Below are positions 1 through 10,047 of a stretch of DNA of 38,008 nucleotides, in pieces. The position numbers and the translations under genes were made by a program. The notes under the pieces are model-generated. The model ran no database searches. It had not been told where the DNA came from and saw only the letters and a list, made by a program, of their open reading frames with translations. Position 1 is the first letter of the stretch. Every line of letters starts with the position of its first letter. The DNA is from Isotricha intestinalis (Eukaryota; Ciliophora; Litostomatea; Vestibuliferida; Isotrichidae): the NCBI GenBank assembly GCA_023807065.1, contig JAJJLU010000482.1:1-38008 (forward strand), read 5' to 3'.

Positions 1-174
1 ATTATTTTTAATCATTGATTTTATTAGTTGAGATTTTTCTTTTTTTAATTCAGAAAAATTATTTATAATTGAAGATAAAAGGTAAATTTGTTTTTTTTTG
101 TCTTCTAATATTTTTATCCAATAATTAATCTTTTTATACTCTATTCTTAATATTTTTTTATTTTTTGAGTCCAT
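1..174 (-). CDS. Partial gene: N-terminus of an unknown Lys-rich protein
   Basis: An ATG at 172-174 on the minus strand opens a frame that stays open for 58 codons and leaves the window at base 1. The readable part starts MDSKNKKILRIEYKK and is rich in Lys, Ile, Leu and Glu, with a likely helical stretch (EDKKKQIYLLSSIINNFSEL), so a coiled-coil protein is plausible. Codon choice matches the other genes here. The next minus-strand gene starts upstream of it with a 235-bp AT-rich gap between them. No family is recognised. Confidence 0.6.
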   Translation of the reverse strand, partial: MDSKNKKILRIEYKKINYWIKILEDKKKQIYLLSSIINNFSELKKEKSQLIKSMIKNN

Positions 175-409
175 CACGTAATTTTATTAATATAAAAAAA
201 TATTTATTTTAATCATTTAATAAACAATAATTAATTAATTTCAAATTTTTTTATTTCTCTTTTTATATAGATAATAATGATATTTTTTAATTTATTTTTT
301 TATTTTCATAAAGAAATATAATTTTTATAAAAGTAAATTTTTAATATATTGATTAATAAAATTAGTTTTTAAATTTATTAAAAAGACTATTCTTTATTCA
401 TTTATAAAT

Positions 410-2692
410 TTAATTATCCTCTTTAAGTTGAAATTTTGTTCTTGTGGCTTTTCTTTTTCTTTGAACTTGTATACCATTATATAAATCATAAATATCTCCA
501 TTTTCAGCTTTATTAATTTGAATTTTTTGCTTTTCTTTATCATCTTCATTATTATTATTTGAATTATTGTTAATATTTCTGTTTAACATTGGATTAGGAC
601 GCATAAAAGGATTAAAATTCATAAGCATTTGTCTTGCTTGTCCAAATTTATTCGATTTATTATCTTGATTTGGTTCGTTATTATTTCTTTGGATGGAAGA
701 TTGAAAATTATTTTCTAATTTATTTACATAATTACCTTTATTTATTGGTAATGGTTCTTTTTTTGGTATTTCTTTTGGTTTATTTTCAAACATATTTATA
801 TTACCTTTATTTATTGGTTTTGGAACTTCTTTTGTTATTTCTTTTTGTTTATTATTATTTTCAAACATATTAATATTCAATTTACCTTTATTTATTACTA
901 TTGGTTCTTGTTTTGGCACTTCTTTTTGTTTATTATTATTTTCAAACATATTAATATTAAAATTACCTTTATTTATTACTATTGGTTCCTTTTTTGGTTC
1001 TTCTTTTGGTTTATTATTATTGTCAAATATATTAAAATTACCTTTATTTATTGGTGTTGGTTCTTTTTTTGGTTCTTCTTTTGGTTTATTATTATTTTCA
1101 AATATATTAATATTAAAATTACCTTTATTTATTAGTATTGGTTCTTTTTTTAGTTCTTCTTTTGGTTTATTATTATTTTCAAATATATTAAAATTACCTT
1201 TATTTATTGGTGTTGGCTCTTGTTTTAGAACTTCTTTTGATTTATTATTATTTTCAAACATTTTTAGAATCAAATTACCTTTATTTATTGGTGTTGGTTC
1301 TTGTTTTGGAACTTCTTTTTGTTTATTATTATTTTCAAATATATTAATATTAAAATTACCTTTATTTATTGGTGTTGGTTCTTGTTTTGGAACTTCTTTT
1401 TGTTTATTATTATTTTCAAACATATTAATATTAAAATTACCTTTATTTATTGGTTTTGGTTCTTGTTTTGGAACTTCTTTTTGTTTATTATTATTTTCAA
1501 ACATATTTATATTCGAATTAACTTTATTTTTATTATTTTCAAATATATTTTTCATATTAAAACTAGATTTTGGAGTTTCTTTATTATTTTCTTTTAAAAG
1601 TTCATTAGTTTCTTTTTCTTTATTATTATTATTTTCAAATGCAACTTTTTCATTATTTCCAATATTAGTTTCTATTGGCTTATTTTCTAATTTTTCTTCT
1701 TTCTTTTCTTCAAATTTTATAGGTGTATTAACTTTATTTTCAATTTTATTTTGATATGCATAAACAACAGGAGTTTTTTTTTCTTTTTGAATATTCTGCT
1801 TTTGATTATTATTTTCAAATATATTTCTTAAATTTCCAAAATTATTTTTATGATTTATATTAAATTGTTCTTTTTTATTATTATCATTTTCTTTTGGTTT
1901 ATTATTAGCTTCAATTATATTTCTCATATTATCAAAATTATTTTTTTGAATTACTTTATTATCTTCCTTCTTTTCATTTTCTTTATTGTTATTTTTATCA
2001 TCTTCTTTATTTTCTTTATTAATATTATTATCTTTATTATTATTATCAAATTTTTTCATATTAATATTATTTTTGGGAATTTCCTTTTCATTTTCTTCTT
2101 TGTTTTTTTCAAATATATTTTTCACATTATTTTTAGAAATAATTTTATCGTCTTCTTTTTTTTGATTTTCTTTGTTAATATTATTATTAATATTATTTAA
2201 AAACATTTTCATATTTAAATTTCCTTTTGGAATATTTTTATCTTCTTCTTTTTTATTTTTTTCATTATCTTTATTCTTATTATTATCAAAAATATTTTTA
2301 TGATTATCAACATTATTATTTGAACTAATATTTTCATTTTTATCTTTATTTCCATCTTCTTTTTTTTTATTTTCTTTTGATTCAATATCATTATTATTAA
2401 TTTTAATGTTATTTTCCCCATTTTGACTAATTGATTTATTTTCATTCTTAGGAAAAAAATTTTGATTTTTTTTTTCACCTTTTATATTATTATTTGATTG
2501 ATTTTGAAACATTTTCATTTTTTCATTAAAAGAATCTTTATTTTGTCCAAATTTATTAATACTTTCTTCATTAGACGTATTATTATTTTGATTATTTATT
2601 TTCACAGTTTCTGATTTTTTTTGAGATTGATGTTGATTTTTTGATGGTCCATTATTTGCTTCAAACATTTTCAAACGTTCTTTAAATGACAT
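410..2692 (-). CDS. Asn/Lys-rich protein with about ten tandem 25-27-residue motif repeats
   Basis: This 760-residue protein is almost entirely low complexity (Asn, Lys, Glu). It begins MSFKERLKMFEANNG and ends with a basic, better-formed tail (GIQVQRKRKATRTKFQLKED). A short motif with the pattern [FL]xxx[KR][MI]F[EQ] recurs: FKERLKMFE at residues 3-11, FNEKMKMFQ near 55, then degenerate copies such as NLRNIFENN. Residues about 394-652 contain ten near-perfect repeats of (I/M)FENNNKxKExPKxEPxPINKGNFNIN. No catalytic domain, signal peptide or membrane segment is visible. I read it as a scaffold carrying many copies of one short linear binding motif. The partner is unknown. The plus-strand frames opposite the repeat are shadows. 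Confidence 0.8.
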   Translation of the reverse strand: MSFKERLKMFEANNGPSKNQHQSQKKSETVKINNQNNNTSNEESINKFGQNKDSFNEKMKMFQNQSNNNIKGEKKNQNFFPKNENKSISQNGENNIKINNNDIESKENKKKEDGNKDKNENISSNNNVDNHKNIFDNNKNKDNEKNKKEEDKNIPKGNLNMKMFLNNINNNINKENQKKEDDKIISKNNVKNIFEKNKEENEKEIPKNNINMKKFDNNNKDNNINKENKEDDKNNNKENEKKEDNKVIQKNNFDNMRNIIEANNKPKENDNNKKEQFNINHKNNFGNLRNIFENNNQKQNIQKEKKTPVVYAYQNKIENKVNTPIKFEEKKEEKLENKPIETNIGNNEKVAFENNNNKEKETNELLKENNKETPKSSFNMKNIFENNKNKVNSNINMFENNNKQKEVPKQEPKPINKGNFNINMFENNNKQKEVPKQEPTPINKGNFNINIFENNNKQKEVPKQEPTPINKGNLILKMFENNNKSKEVLKQEPTPINKGNFNIFENNNKPKEELKKEPILINKGNFNINIFENNNKPKEEPKKEPTPINKGNFNIFDNNNKPKEEPKKEPIVINKGNFNINMFENNNKQKEVPKQEPIVINKGKLNINMFENNNKQKEITKEVPKPINKGNINMFENKPKEIPKKEPLPINKGNYVNKLENNFQSSIQRNNNEPNQDNKSNKFGQARQMLMNFNPFMRPNPMLNRNINNNSNNNNEDDKEKQKIQINKAENGDIYDLYNGIQVQRKRKATRTKFQLKEDN
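735..1512 (-). repeat. Intragenic tandem repeat, 75-81 bp unit, about ten copies
   Basis: The unit encodes FENNNK(Q/P)KE(V/E)PK(Q/K)EPxPINKGNFNIN. Two sub-types alternate in blocks: a PKQEP form at both edges and a PKKEP form in the middle. This suggests copy-number change and local gene conversion. All copies keep the frame. Confidence 0.85.
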
Positions 2693-3926
2693 TTTATAAA
2701 TTAATTCTTAATGTTTAGTATTTATATAAATTATTAAATCATCTTTTAACTCATTTTTTATTTTATATTTAAATTAATATTATCATGAAAGTGTTTGGTT
2801 TTTTTTTTCCTTAACTATTCTTTATTTAATAAAGAAAAATGAGTTTTACAATTGAAATTTTATATATTTCTTTGAAAATCAAAAATTGATTTCAAATAAT
2901 ATAATTATTTTTTTATTTTATGTTATTTATTATTTTTCTTTTATGTATCAAATAAAGAATAGAAGTATATGAAATTATTTACATTTGTTAAACCAAATTC
3001 AAAATAAAAACTCTTTTTTTAAATTAATAAAAAAAAGTCCTTAAATTCTACAAAAAAAGTTAAATAAAAATAAAATCTTAAACATTAAAATATACAAAAT
3101 TAAATAATCAAAACAAAAATTATATTTCCATAACCATTATCTAATTTATCAACAATAGTTTTTTCCATCAAATTTTAACTAATTTCATTAGCATTCAGAT
3201 CACAAGGTATTGAACATTTAAAAATTAATATCCTTTTGTTACATTCCTTTATTTCTTATATAAACTTTTTATATCTTTTTTTTCTGAAATTGGTTTTTCA
3301 AAGTTGAAAAATAATTATAAGATATATGAATAAATATACCTTAATCTCCAAATCTAATTATTTTTTTATTACTGAAGAAAAATTTCTTTCTCCTTCTTAA
3401 TAAAATTCAATAAATTTTTTATTTTTTTTGCTATTATATCTTATTACCTTATTTATATCAAATAATTTTAAAAAAAATTGGAATTTTTTAAATTTTCCTA
3501 AATTGTTTTTTATTTATTTTGATATATTATTCTCCTGATTAAGATTGAGATATTTAATTTCTTTAATATTCTAATTAAGGCATTTTTAGATTAATATGAT
3601 AAATAATCTTTATATATGTTATTCTTTTTATTTCCTATTTTAACTGTTACTTGAATTGTTCATTTATATTTATTATATGAATTTTAACAAATTATATTAT
3701 AGGCTCATCTAATAAAATAATATAATTATAAATATATTTTGTCAATGTTTTAAAATAATTCAAGTATTCTTAAAAATTCTTGAAAAAAAGATGTAGTATA
3801 AATCTGGTGATTTTATTTTAATTGATAAAAAGGATTAAAAATAAAATATAAATGACAAAATAAATTTATTTAAAAACTAAATAGAAAATGATATAAAAAT
3901 AGTAAATAAATAAATAAAATAAAAAA
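2693..3926. other. Longest spacer (1.2 kb); no intact gene seen
   Basis: AT-rich DNA between the motif-repeat gene and the small secreted protein gene. No standard-code ORF of useful length and no tRNA-like element is visible. On the minus strand, 3301-3741 lacks TGA in one frame and is interrupted only by TAA/TAG. Part of that frame (about 3301-3540) has a G bias at codon position 1. It may be a decayed gene or chance; see findings. Confidence 0.5.
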
Positions 3927-4304
3927 ATGAAATATCTCATATTCCTATTTTATATAATTTCAGTGATATTAAGTGATGAAAATTTAGAAACTGTAGATTT
4001 AATAATACAATCAAGTGCAAATTCAACATATAAATCAGCATGTGAAGGAATCACTCCATCATCAGCAAGAGATTGTGTAGTTGGAACTGTAGAATGGGAT
4101 TATAGATGTTGTTATGTTTATTATAAAAAAGATAAAAATAAAGTTGATGAAAAATGTAGTTATCTTGAAGATAAAGCTAGTACTATTAAAAATTATGCCA
4201 AAAATTTGAAAAAAATTTATAATGAAAATTACAAAATTGATTGTAAAGGAAATTTTATTATTTTTAAAATTCATTTACTTTTTGTTATATTATTATTATT
4301 ATAA
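3927..4304 (+). CDS. Small secreted Cys-rich protein, probable GPI-anchored surface protein
   Basis: A 125-residue protein with a clear N-terminal signal peptide (MKYLIFLFYIISVILS, cleavage likely just before Asp17). The mature part has six cysteines, at 39, 50, 61, 62, 77 and 106, including a CC pair in a WDYRCCYVYY context, so up to three disulfides are possible. It ends in a hydrophobic run (HLLFVILLLL) with no cytoplasmic tail. Small residues after Cys106 (KGN) could be a GPI attachment region. This layout fits a small GPI-anchored cell-surface protein. No named family is recognised. It is convergent with the next gene. Confidence 0.8.
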   Translation: MKYLIFLFYIISVILSDENLETVDLIIQSSANSTYKSACEGITPSSARDCVVGTVEWDYRCCYVYYKKDKNKVDEKCSYLEDKASTIKNYAKNLKKIYNENYKIDCKGNFIIFKIHLLFVILLLL

Positions 4305-4742
4305 AATAATTATTTGTTATTGTTTTTTTCTCTTAAAATTTCAGAAAATTTCAATGGAATAATGATATATTTTTAATATTTTAAATTTTATCATTCAAAC
4401 AATAATTTTTATAATATTATTTCAAAAAACACAAATATTTATGAATAATAAATGAATAATATTAAAAAAAAAAATTATCTTTAATTCCAAAATTAATAAT
4501 TCAATCTAAATTATAATTAATCATTTTAAATGTCAAATATGATGAATTTAAAATCATAATATATTAATATCTTTAATGAAACAAGATTATATTAAAACTA
4601 TAATTTGTTTATTAATTGATTTAATAAATCTTTTTTAAAAATTTAATAAAGAATACTAATTAATGTAAAATATATTATTAAAACTTTAACTTCATTTTAT
4701 GTTTATTTAATTTATTTTAATTAATAATAAAAATATAAAGAT
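4305..4742. other. Spacer between convergent genes; nothing recognised
   Basis: 438 bp of AT-rich DNA holding the 3' flanks of two convergent genes. No ORF, RNA gene or clear hairpin is seen. Confidence 0.5.
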
Positions 4743-5648
4743 TTAATTATCAACTAATTTACTTGATTCTTCAGATAAAAATTCTTCATTTTCTTCTTTT
4801 TTATAAAATTCTAAATAATTAAAACCAATTAAAACAATTCCAATAAACAATAAAATAGAAAATATTATGATAAAAAAAAATATAGAAGAACTTTTTGTAA
4901 TTCCAAGAACATCTTTTTCCCAATCAACTTTTTCAAAACGAACATAATAAAAATCAATTGTGTTAAAATTTCCTTCTTCTTTTGCTTTTAATATTATAGT
5001 AAAATTACTTTTATTTTCTTTAAATTTTTTTAAAGTATAATTAAATTCCAAAGAAATATTTTCACTTTTATTTTTAGAAATATAAGGAAAATTTTTTTTA
5101 TCATAATAATTATTTCCAAGAGAAAATTCATATTGTTTACATTCATCTTTAATTTCAATTCCTTCTGCAATAAAAATTTGATAAGTTACTGGTTTATTAT
5201 TTAATAAAGGCTTAATAATATAATTAATTGTATGATTTTTAATTCCAAAAAAATATTCTCTTGTTATAAAAGAAGGATATTCAAAATTTCTTTCATTAGT
5301 ATATTTATATTGAATATATAAATAAGGAGTAAAAATTTTAAAACTTAATTTTGATTTTTTTGGATTTGGAATTGTTAAAATTAATCTTCTATTTCCAATT
5401 ATATCAGTTGAAAAAAATTTTGTTGTGTTATCATAAATATCAATGTGAGATTTTCCTTTATATGATGAACAATACATTAATTGAATAAATATACCTGTAA
5501 AGTTATTTTTGTTTTTTACTAAATTTACTGTTGTCCCATTGTTATTTATTAATAATATTTTGCTCTCTGATAAACTTATTGTTTGAGTGTCTTCTTTTGA
5601 AAAAACCAATGAAAAAAATATTATATTGATAATTAAAGATTTAATCAT
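4743..5648 (-). CDS. Type I membrane glycoprotein of unknown family
   Basis: A 301-residue protein with a signal peptide (MIKSLIINIIFFSLVFS), an ectodomain of about 235 residues, one membrane helix near residues 254-278 and a short acidic tail ending SEESSKLVDN. The ectodomain has few Cys (one in MYCSSYKG, one in DECKQYEF) and many NxS/T sequons (for example NNFT, NHT, NKS, NIS, NFT), consistent with a glycosylated surface protein. The alternation of polar and hydrophobic residues suggests a beta-rich fold. It lies 87 bp downstream of the pepsin-fold gene in the same orientation and has the same topology. The two could be partners, but that is inference. Confidence 0.75.
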   Translation of the reverse strand: MIKSLIINIIFFSLVFSKEDTQTISLSESKILLINNNGTTVNLVKNKNNFTGIFIQLMYCSSYKGKSHIDIYDNTTKFFSTDIIGNRRLILTIPNPKKSKLSFKIFTPYLYIQYKYTNERNFEYPSFITREYFFGIKNHTINYIIKPLLNNKPVTYQIFIAEGIEIKDECKQYEFSLGNNYYDKKNFPYISKNKSENISLEFNYTLKKFKENKSNFTIILKAKEEGNFNTIDFYYVRFEKVDWEKDVLGITKSSSIFFFIIIFSILLFIGIVLIGFNYLEFYKKEENEEFLSEESSKLVDN

Positions 5649-5735
5649 TTAAATTAAAATTAAAAAAAATATTGTGTATAAATTTTTTTCAAATAAATAT
5701 TTAAATACTTAATTTAAATAAAAATAAATAAATGA

Positions 5736-6989
5736 TTATTTATCAAGTGGAGTATCTAAAGTTTCAAGTAATTCACTAGCTTTTTTTTTCTTAATTAAAT
5801 AAGGTTTTTTATATAATAAAATAATAACCATTCCAAAAATAATAATAAGAAAAAGGATTATTAAAAACAAAGGGAAAGAAAAAGCATTAATTTTAGTATA
5901 ATAACCAATTTCACCTCTATCAACTTGAAAAATAAATTGAGTTTTTTTTAAAAAAGGAGAACCAAGAATCCATGAATATGAAACTTCAGGAAATACAATT
6001 AAACAATAATATTTATCTTTATGTTCAAGCCATAAATCTTTATATGTTATTTCAAAAGTTTTCTGAAATTCATTATTTGTAAATGTTAAACTTGGAAATT
6101 TTTTAATATTAATTTTCTTATTACATGAATAATAAGTAATATTATAAAATTCATTATAAATTTCTTGACAAATATTATCTTTTAATTTATCATTAAAAAA
6201 ATCTTTTAAAACATAAGTTTTTAAATATTCAGGAGCATAAATAACACCTAAATCAAAATCAAGAGAAGCTTTTAAATAAATAATATTATTTGTTCCAAAT
6301 AAAATTTTATTAAATTTAATTTCCCAAGATGGATTTAAAGAAGAAGTTTCTAATCTAGAACTAATGAAATATTCTTCACTATATTTATTATCATAAATAT
6401 GTGGAAAATCACCAATAATAATTTCACCTTCATTTTCTTTTGTAAATTTTAATGTAAATATTTGTTGATTAATAATTGATTGTTCACTTAAATAACGTAT
6501 TAAACTTTCTTTATCTTTTCTTCCTTTATAACTAAAACCAATATATGCATTTGGAATTGTAGTTGAAGGATAATTAAAATTAAATTTAATAGGTAAATAA
6601 AAAGGAAAATTTTTTTGAATAATTGATTTACCTTTTTCATCTTCGAAATTTATTGTATCTTGAGATAAAAAACCTTTTGAATAACATATTGAACTTTGAT
6701 ATTCTTCATCATTTTTTCTTTTTTTATATGAATCAGATATATCTTCTTTGAATTTTCCTTTTAATTCTTTTCCTGGAATCATTAAAAATGAAGTATTTGA
6801 TGATATTAATGTTGGAATGTTTTGCTCAGGAGAACCTATCTTTATTGTTGTTATTAAATTACTTGAAATAAAATAATCTATAAATTCCATTTCTTCAGAA
6901 TATTCCTGCTTTTTAAATTTAAATACTAATACTGATGATAATATATTTAATGGAAGTAAAAGATAAATTAAAGATTTTATCATTTTCAT
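5736..6989 (-). CDS. Membrane-anchored pepsin-fold (A1-like) protein lacking the first catalytic Asp
   Basis: A 417-residue protein with an N-terminal signal peptide (LIYLLLPLNILSSVLV), a pepsin-like body, a membrane helix near residues 368-393 and a Lys-rich cytoplasmic tail. Family signatures are ITTIKIGSPEQNIPTL (usual N-lobe strand before the first active site), WEIKFNKILFG, and WILGSPFLKKTQFIFQVDRGEIGYY (the usual ILGxxFLRxxxxxFDxxxxxIGxA end). The first active-site triplet, normally DTGS, reads SSNTS here, so the catalytic Asp is absent. The second site reads DLGVIYAP, keeping one Asp. A proteolytically dead surface or endomembrane protein is likely. An alternative Met start lies two codons downstream. 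Confidence 0.75.
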   Translation of the reverse strand: MKMIKSLIYLLLPLNILSSVLVFKFKKQEYSEEMEFIDYFISSNLITTIKIGSPEQNIPTLISSNTSFLMIPGKELKGKFKEDISDSYKKRKNDEEYQSSICYSKGFLSQDTINFEDEKGKSIIQKNFPFYLPIKFNFNYPSTTIPNAYIGFSYKGRKDKESLIRYLSEQSIINQQIFTLKFTKENEGEIIIGDFPHIYDNKYSEEYFISSRLETSSLNPSWEIKFNKILFGTNNIIYLKASLDFDLGVIYAPEYLKTYVLKDFFNDKLKDNICQEIYNEFYNITYYSCNKKINIKKFPSLTFTNNEFQKTFEITYKDLWLEHKDKYYCLIVFPEVSYSWILGSPFLKKTQFIFQVDRGEIGYYTKINAFSFPLFLIILFLIIIFGMVIILLYKKPYLIKKKKASELLETLDTPLDK

Positions 6990-7139
6990 TTTTTATTTAT
7001 TAATTTTACTATATTTTAATATTTTCAAAAATAAATTTATTTTTAATTATTAAAGTTATTATTTTGTTAATAATTAAAATTTTTTGAAAAAAAAATTGAT
7101 CAGTTTTGAATGATAAAAAAAAGAAAAAAAATATAAAAA

Positions 7140-9608
7140 ATGGAAGAAAAAAGGAAAAGAAATTCAAGTAAACTATTATTTTCCCAAATACGAATAAATG
7201 ATAATAAAACAATAAAAATATTAAAAGATATTCTTGAAGAAAAAGAAAAAGGAAATAAATTAGATGAGCATATTTTTCAATTACCAGAGATATTTACAAT
7301 AATAAGGATGATATTAACAAAATATCAAAAAGATGAAAATGACATATATGTAATAAGTCATTATTTATTAAGTTTAAAATCATTTATATCATCAATTTTA
7401 GAAGGTCAACCTTTTGATTTTGATATAATGCCTTTATTAAGAAAAATAGCACATGATTTATATTGTGAAGAATTTAAAAAAAATGAATTTATGATGAAAG
7501 TCGGTGATATTGGAAAAACATTTTATGTTATTTTATCAGGAAGTATTAGTATTATTGTTCCTAAAACTATTACTGTTAAAATGACTAAAGATCAATATAT
7601 TTATCATTTAAAATTACTTCATCAATTAGGAGAAAATTATCTTTTAGAAAAAACATATTATAATAATCTTGGAGAATTACCTTATTTAAAATTAGAACAT
7701 ATTACTAAAGAAAATAAAATTCATCATAAAAGAATTAAAAGTAGTATTCAAAAAATTCATAATAAAAAAAGAGATTTATATAAACAATTCAAAAGAGAAA
7801 ATAAAATTACAAAGAGTTTTGAATTAAAAAAAACGGATATTGAAGAAATGATTCTTCCAAAAGATGAATTAATTTCTAAAAGAAAAAGTGTTGTATTTAA
7901 ATTAAGGAAAACATTATATGATATTCACAGAGAAAATTTAGAAGAAAAACATAGAAAAAGTATTGAATTTGTAAGAAGAAATAGTGCAGAAGATAATATA
8001 GTAAAAGTAATAGAAGGACAAACAATAGAAAATAATGAAGAAGAAAAAAAAACTGAAAAAGTAAAAAAAAAAGAACACATTAAAGAAGATAAAGAATTTT
8101 CATTAGAAAATTATATAAAATTAATAAACGCAGAATATATAAATATAGACAAAACGCAATATTCATATGATATTAAATTATTAGGATATTTTAAAGTTAC
8201 AGATTTATATCAAGGTTCTGCATTTGGAGAATTAGCTTTACTCAATGAAAATAATCAAAGAACTGCTACTATTTTTGTTAAAGAACATTCTTATTTTGGA
8301 GTTTTAACTTCTTCTTCTTATCAAAAATCTCTTAAACACATTCAAGAAATTAATAAAAAGAAAGATGTTCATTTTGTTTTTAATACTAAATTATTTAAAG
8401 AAATATCATTCTTTAATTTTGGAATTAAATATTGGAATTTTTTCATTAATAGAAAATTACTTTTAGATGATTATTTATTTAAACAAGGACAAGAAAGAGA
8501 TGAAATTTATTTTATTCAAGAAGGAGAATTTCTTTTAATAACAAATAATTTATCAATTCGTAAATTAAATTTATATTTAATGGAAATTGGGAATTTTAAA
8601 TTTAAAAAAAGAGAATTATTAAATGTTGGAAAAGAAATTGATGTTCCATTAATATATGCAAAAAAAGGAGATATATTAGGAATGAGTGATTTATTATATA
8701 AAGGAAATTTTATATGTGATGCTATTTGTACTTCTAAAAGAGCTTCTATATTTGCTATTAATATAAATATTTTTAAAAATATATATAAGAACTATCCTTC
8801 TGCTTTAAATAATTGGAAAAAATTAGAATTGCATAAAAAAGTTTTAATGATTCAAAGGTTTCAAAAAATTAATTTTTGTAATAAAAATTCTTTATATGGA
8901 GAATTTAGAAATGATGAGGAAAATATTATTTATTGGAATAAAAGATATGGAATTGAAGAAGTAAAGAAAGATGAAAAAAAATATAATAATATAAAAAATT
9001 ATCATACTGAAATTCAATCTTTTGATTTAGAAAGAGAAAGAAGTAAAACACTAATAAATATTTCAAAGTCAAAAACAATAAATTTAAAAAAAACTAAATT
9101 ACCTTTTATAAATCCTTTCCAAGAATATCAAAAATATTCTTTAAAAAAATATAATTTAAGAAATCATTTTTATTCTACTACAAATACTAATTATAATAAT
9201 ACTTTCACCACTGAATATTCTCTTAATAAATCTAGTAAAATTAATATGAAAAGTCAAAATGAAGATATTATAATAAATAAAAAACGTGATTTAGCTTTTT
9301 TAGAATTGAAAAAAAATGTTTTAAAAAATAATAAACAAGATTTTATTACAAAATCAATATTAGGAAATAATTTAGAAGATTATAATAAAAATAATGATGA
9401 TTTTTATTTTTTTAATCCTGAAGATGAAAATCATTTATTGGGAAATAAATTAAAAATTTCTAAAAAAAAACCTAAACCAATTACTTTTTTTAATAAAGGA
9501 AGAAATGCTGGAAGAAAAAATTTTTTGTTAACTGAAATAAATGATGTTAAAGGAAAAGAAAAAGGTAAAACTCAATTTCCTTTTTATTTTGGAATTATGA
9601 AAAATTAA
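7140..9608 (+). CDS. Protein with cyclic nucleotide-binding domains, first one split by an insertion
   Basis: 822 residues, no signal peptide or membrane helix. The N-terminal half of a cNMP-binding beta-roll is seen at about residues 105-145 (FMMKVGDIGKTFYVILSG). Its second half, with the phosphate-binding cassette FGELALL followed by NNQRTATI, appears only at about 350-405. The basic helical segment between them would be a long insertion of roughly 200 residues. A second domain at about 425-545 (FKQGQERDEIYFIQEGEF, then KKGDILGMSDLL) lacks the FGELA/Arg cassette and probably does not bind nucleotide. No kinase domain is attached. Multi-domain cNMP-binding proteins without catalytic domains are common in ciliates. 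The start is a Met 150 bp from the divergent pepsin-fold gene. Confidence 0.8.
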   Translation: MEEKRKRNSSKLLFSQIRINDNKTIKILKDILEEKEKGNKLDEHIFQLPEIFTIIRMILTKYQKDENDIYVISHYLLSLKSFISSILEGQPFDFDIMPLLRKIAHDLYCEEFKKNEFMMKVGDIGKTFYVILSGSISIIVPKTITVKMTKDQYIYHLKLLHQLGENYLLEKTYYNNLGELPYLKLEHITKENKIHHKRIKSSIQKIHNKKRDLYKQFKRENKITKSFELKKTDIEEMILPKDELISKRKSVVFKLRKTLYDIHRENLEEKHRKSIEFVRRNSAEDNIVKVIEGQTIENNEEEKKTEKVKKKEHIKEDKEFSLENYIKLINAEYINIDKTQYSYDIKLLGYFKVTDLYQGSAFGELALLNENNQRTATIFVKEHSYFGVLTSSSYQKSLKHIQEINKKKDVHFVFNTKLFKEISFFNFGIKYWNFFINRKLLLDDYLFKQGQERDEIYFIQEGEFLLITNNLSIRKLNLYLMEIGNFKFKKRELLNVGKEIDVPLIYAKKGDILGMSDLLYKGNFICDAICTSKRASIFAININIFKNIYKNYPSALNNWKKLELHKKVLMIQRFQKINFCNKNSLYGEFRNDEENIIYWNKRYGIEEVKKDEKKYNNIKNYHTEIQSFDLERERSKTLINISKSKTINLKKTKLPFINPFQEYQKYSLKKYNLRNHFYSTTNTNYNNTFTTEYSLNKSSKINMKSQNEDIIINKKRDLAFLELKKNVLKNNKQDFITKSILGNNLEDYNKNNDDFYFFNPEDENHLLGNKLKISKKKPKPITFFNKGRNAGRKNFLLTEINDVKGKEKGKTQFPFYFGIMKN

Positions 9609-10047
9609 CACCCAAAAATTAAATTTTATTATGTTTTTTAGGTAAAAAAGAAATATGTTAGAAAAATAATGATATAATATTTTATAAAATATAAATTTTA
9701 TTTTTAATAAATTTTTATATTACAAATCTTTAAATAATAATCAAAAATTGAGATTAATCTATATTAATAAATAACTTAATTTAAATTTATTAAAAATTAT
9801 CTCTATTGATATGATTAATAAATATTAAAAAAAAAAAAAATTAGTTTATCAAATTATTTTATATATAATATTATATTTTTTACTTAATATTTTTTTAAAA
9901 ATTTTAACGAAACAATAATATTTTTAACATAAATAATTCTTTATAAAAGTTAAATGATATATTTTTTTTTTAATTATTAAATATTTCCCATTTTTTAAAA
10001 GAATTTTTGGAAAAAATAGAAAAACAAATTAAATTAAATAAATAAAA
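9609..10047. other. Spacer; nothing recognised
   Basis: 439 bp of AT-rich DNA with an A14 homopolymer around 9827-9840. No ORF or RNA gene is seen. Confidence 0.5.

Noticed and set aside
634..1754. Long plus-strand frames opposite the motif-repeat gene
   Set aside because: They are Phe/Leu/Tyr-rich mirror images of the Asn/Lys repeat and exist only because the repeat keeps its frame.
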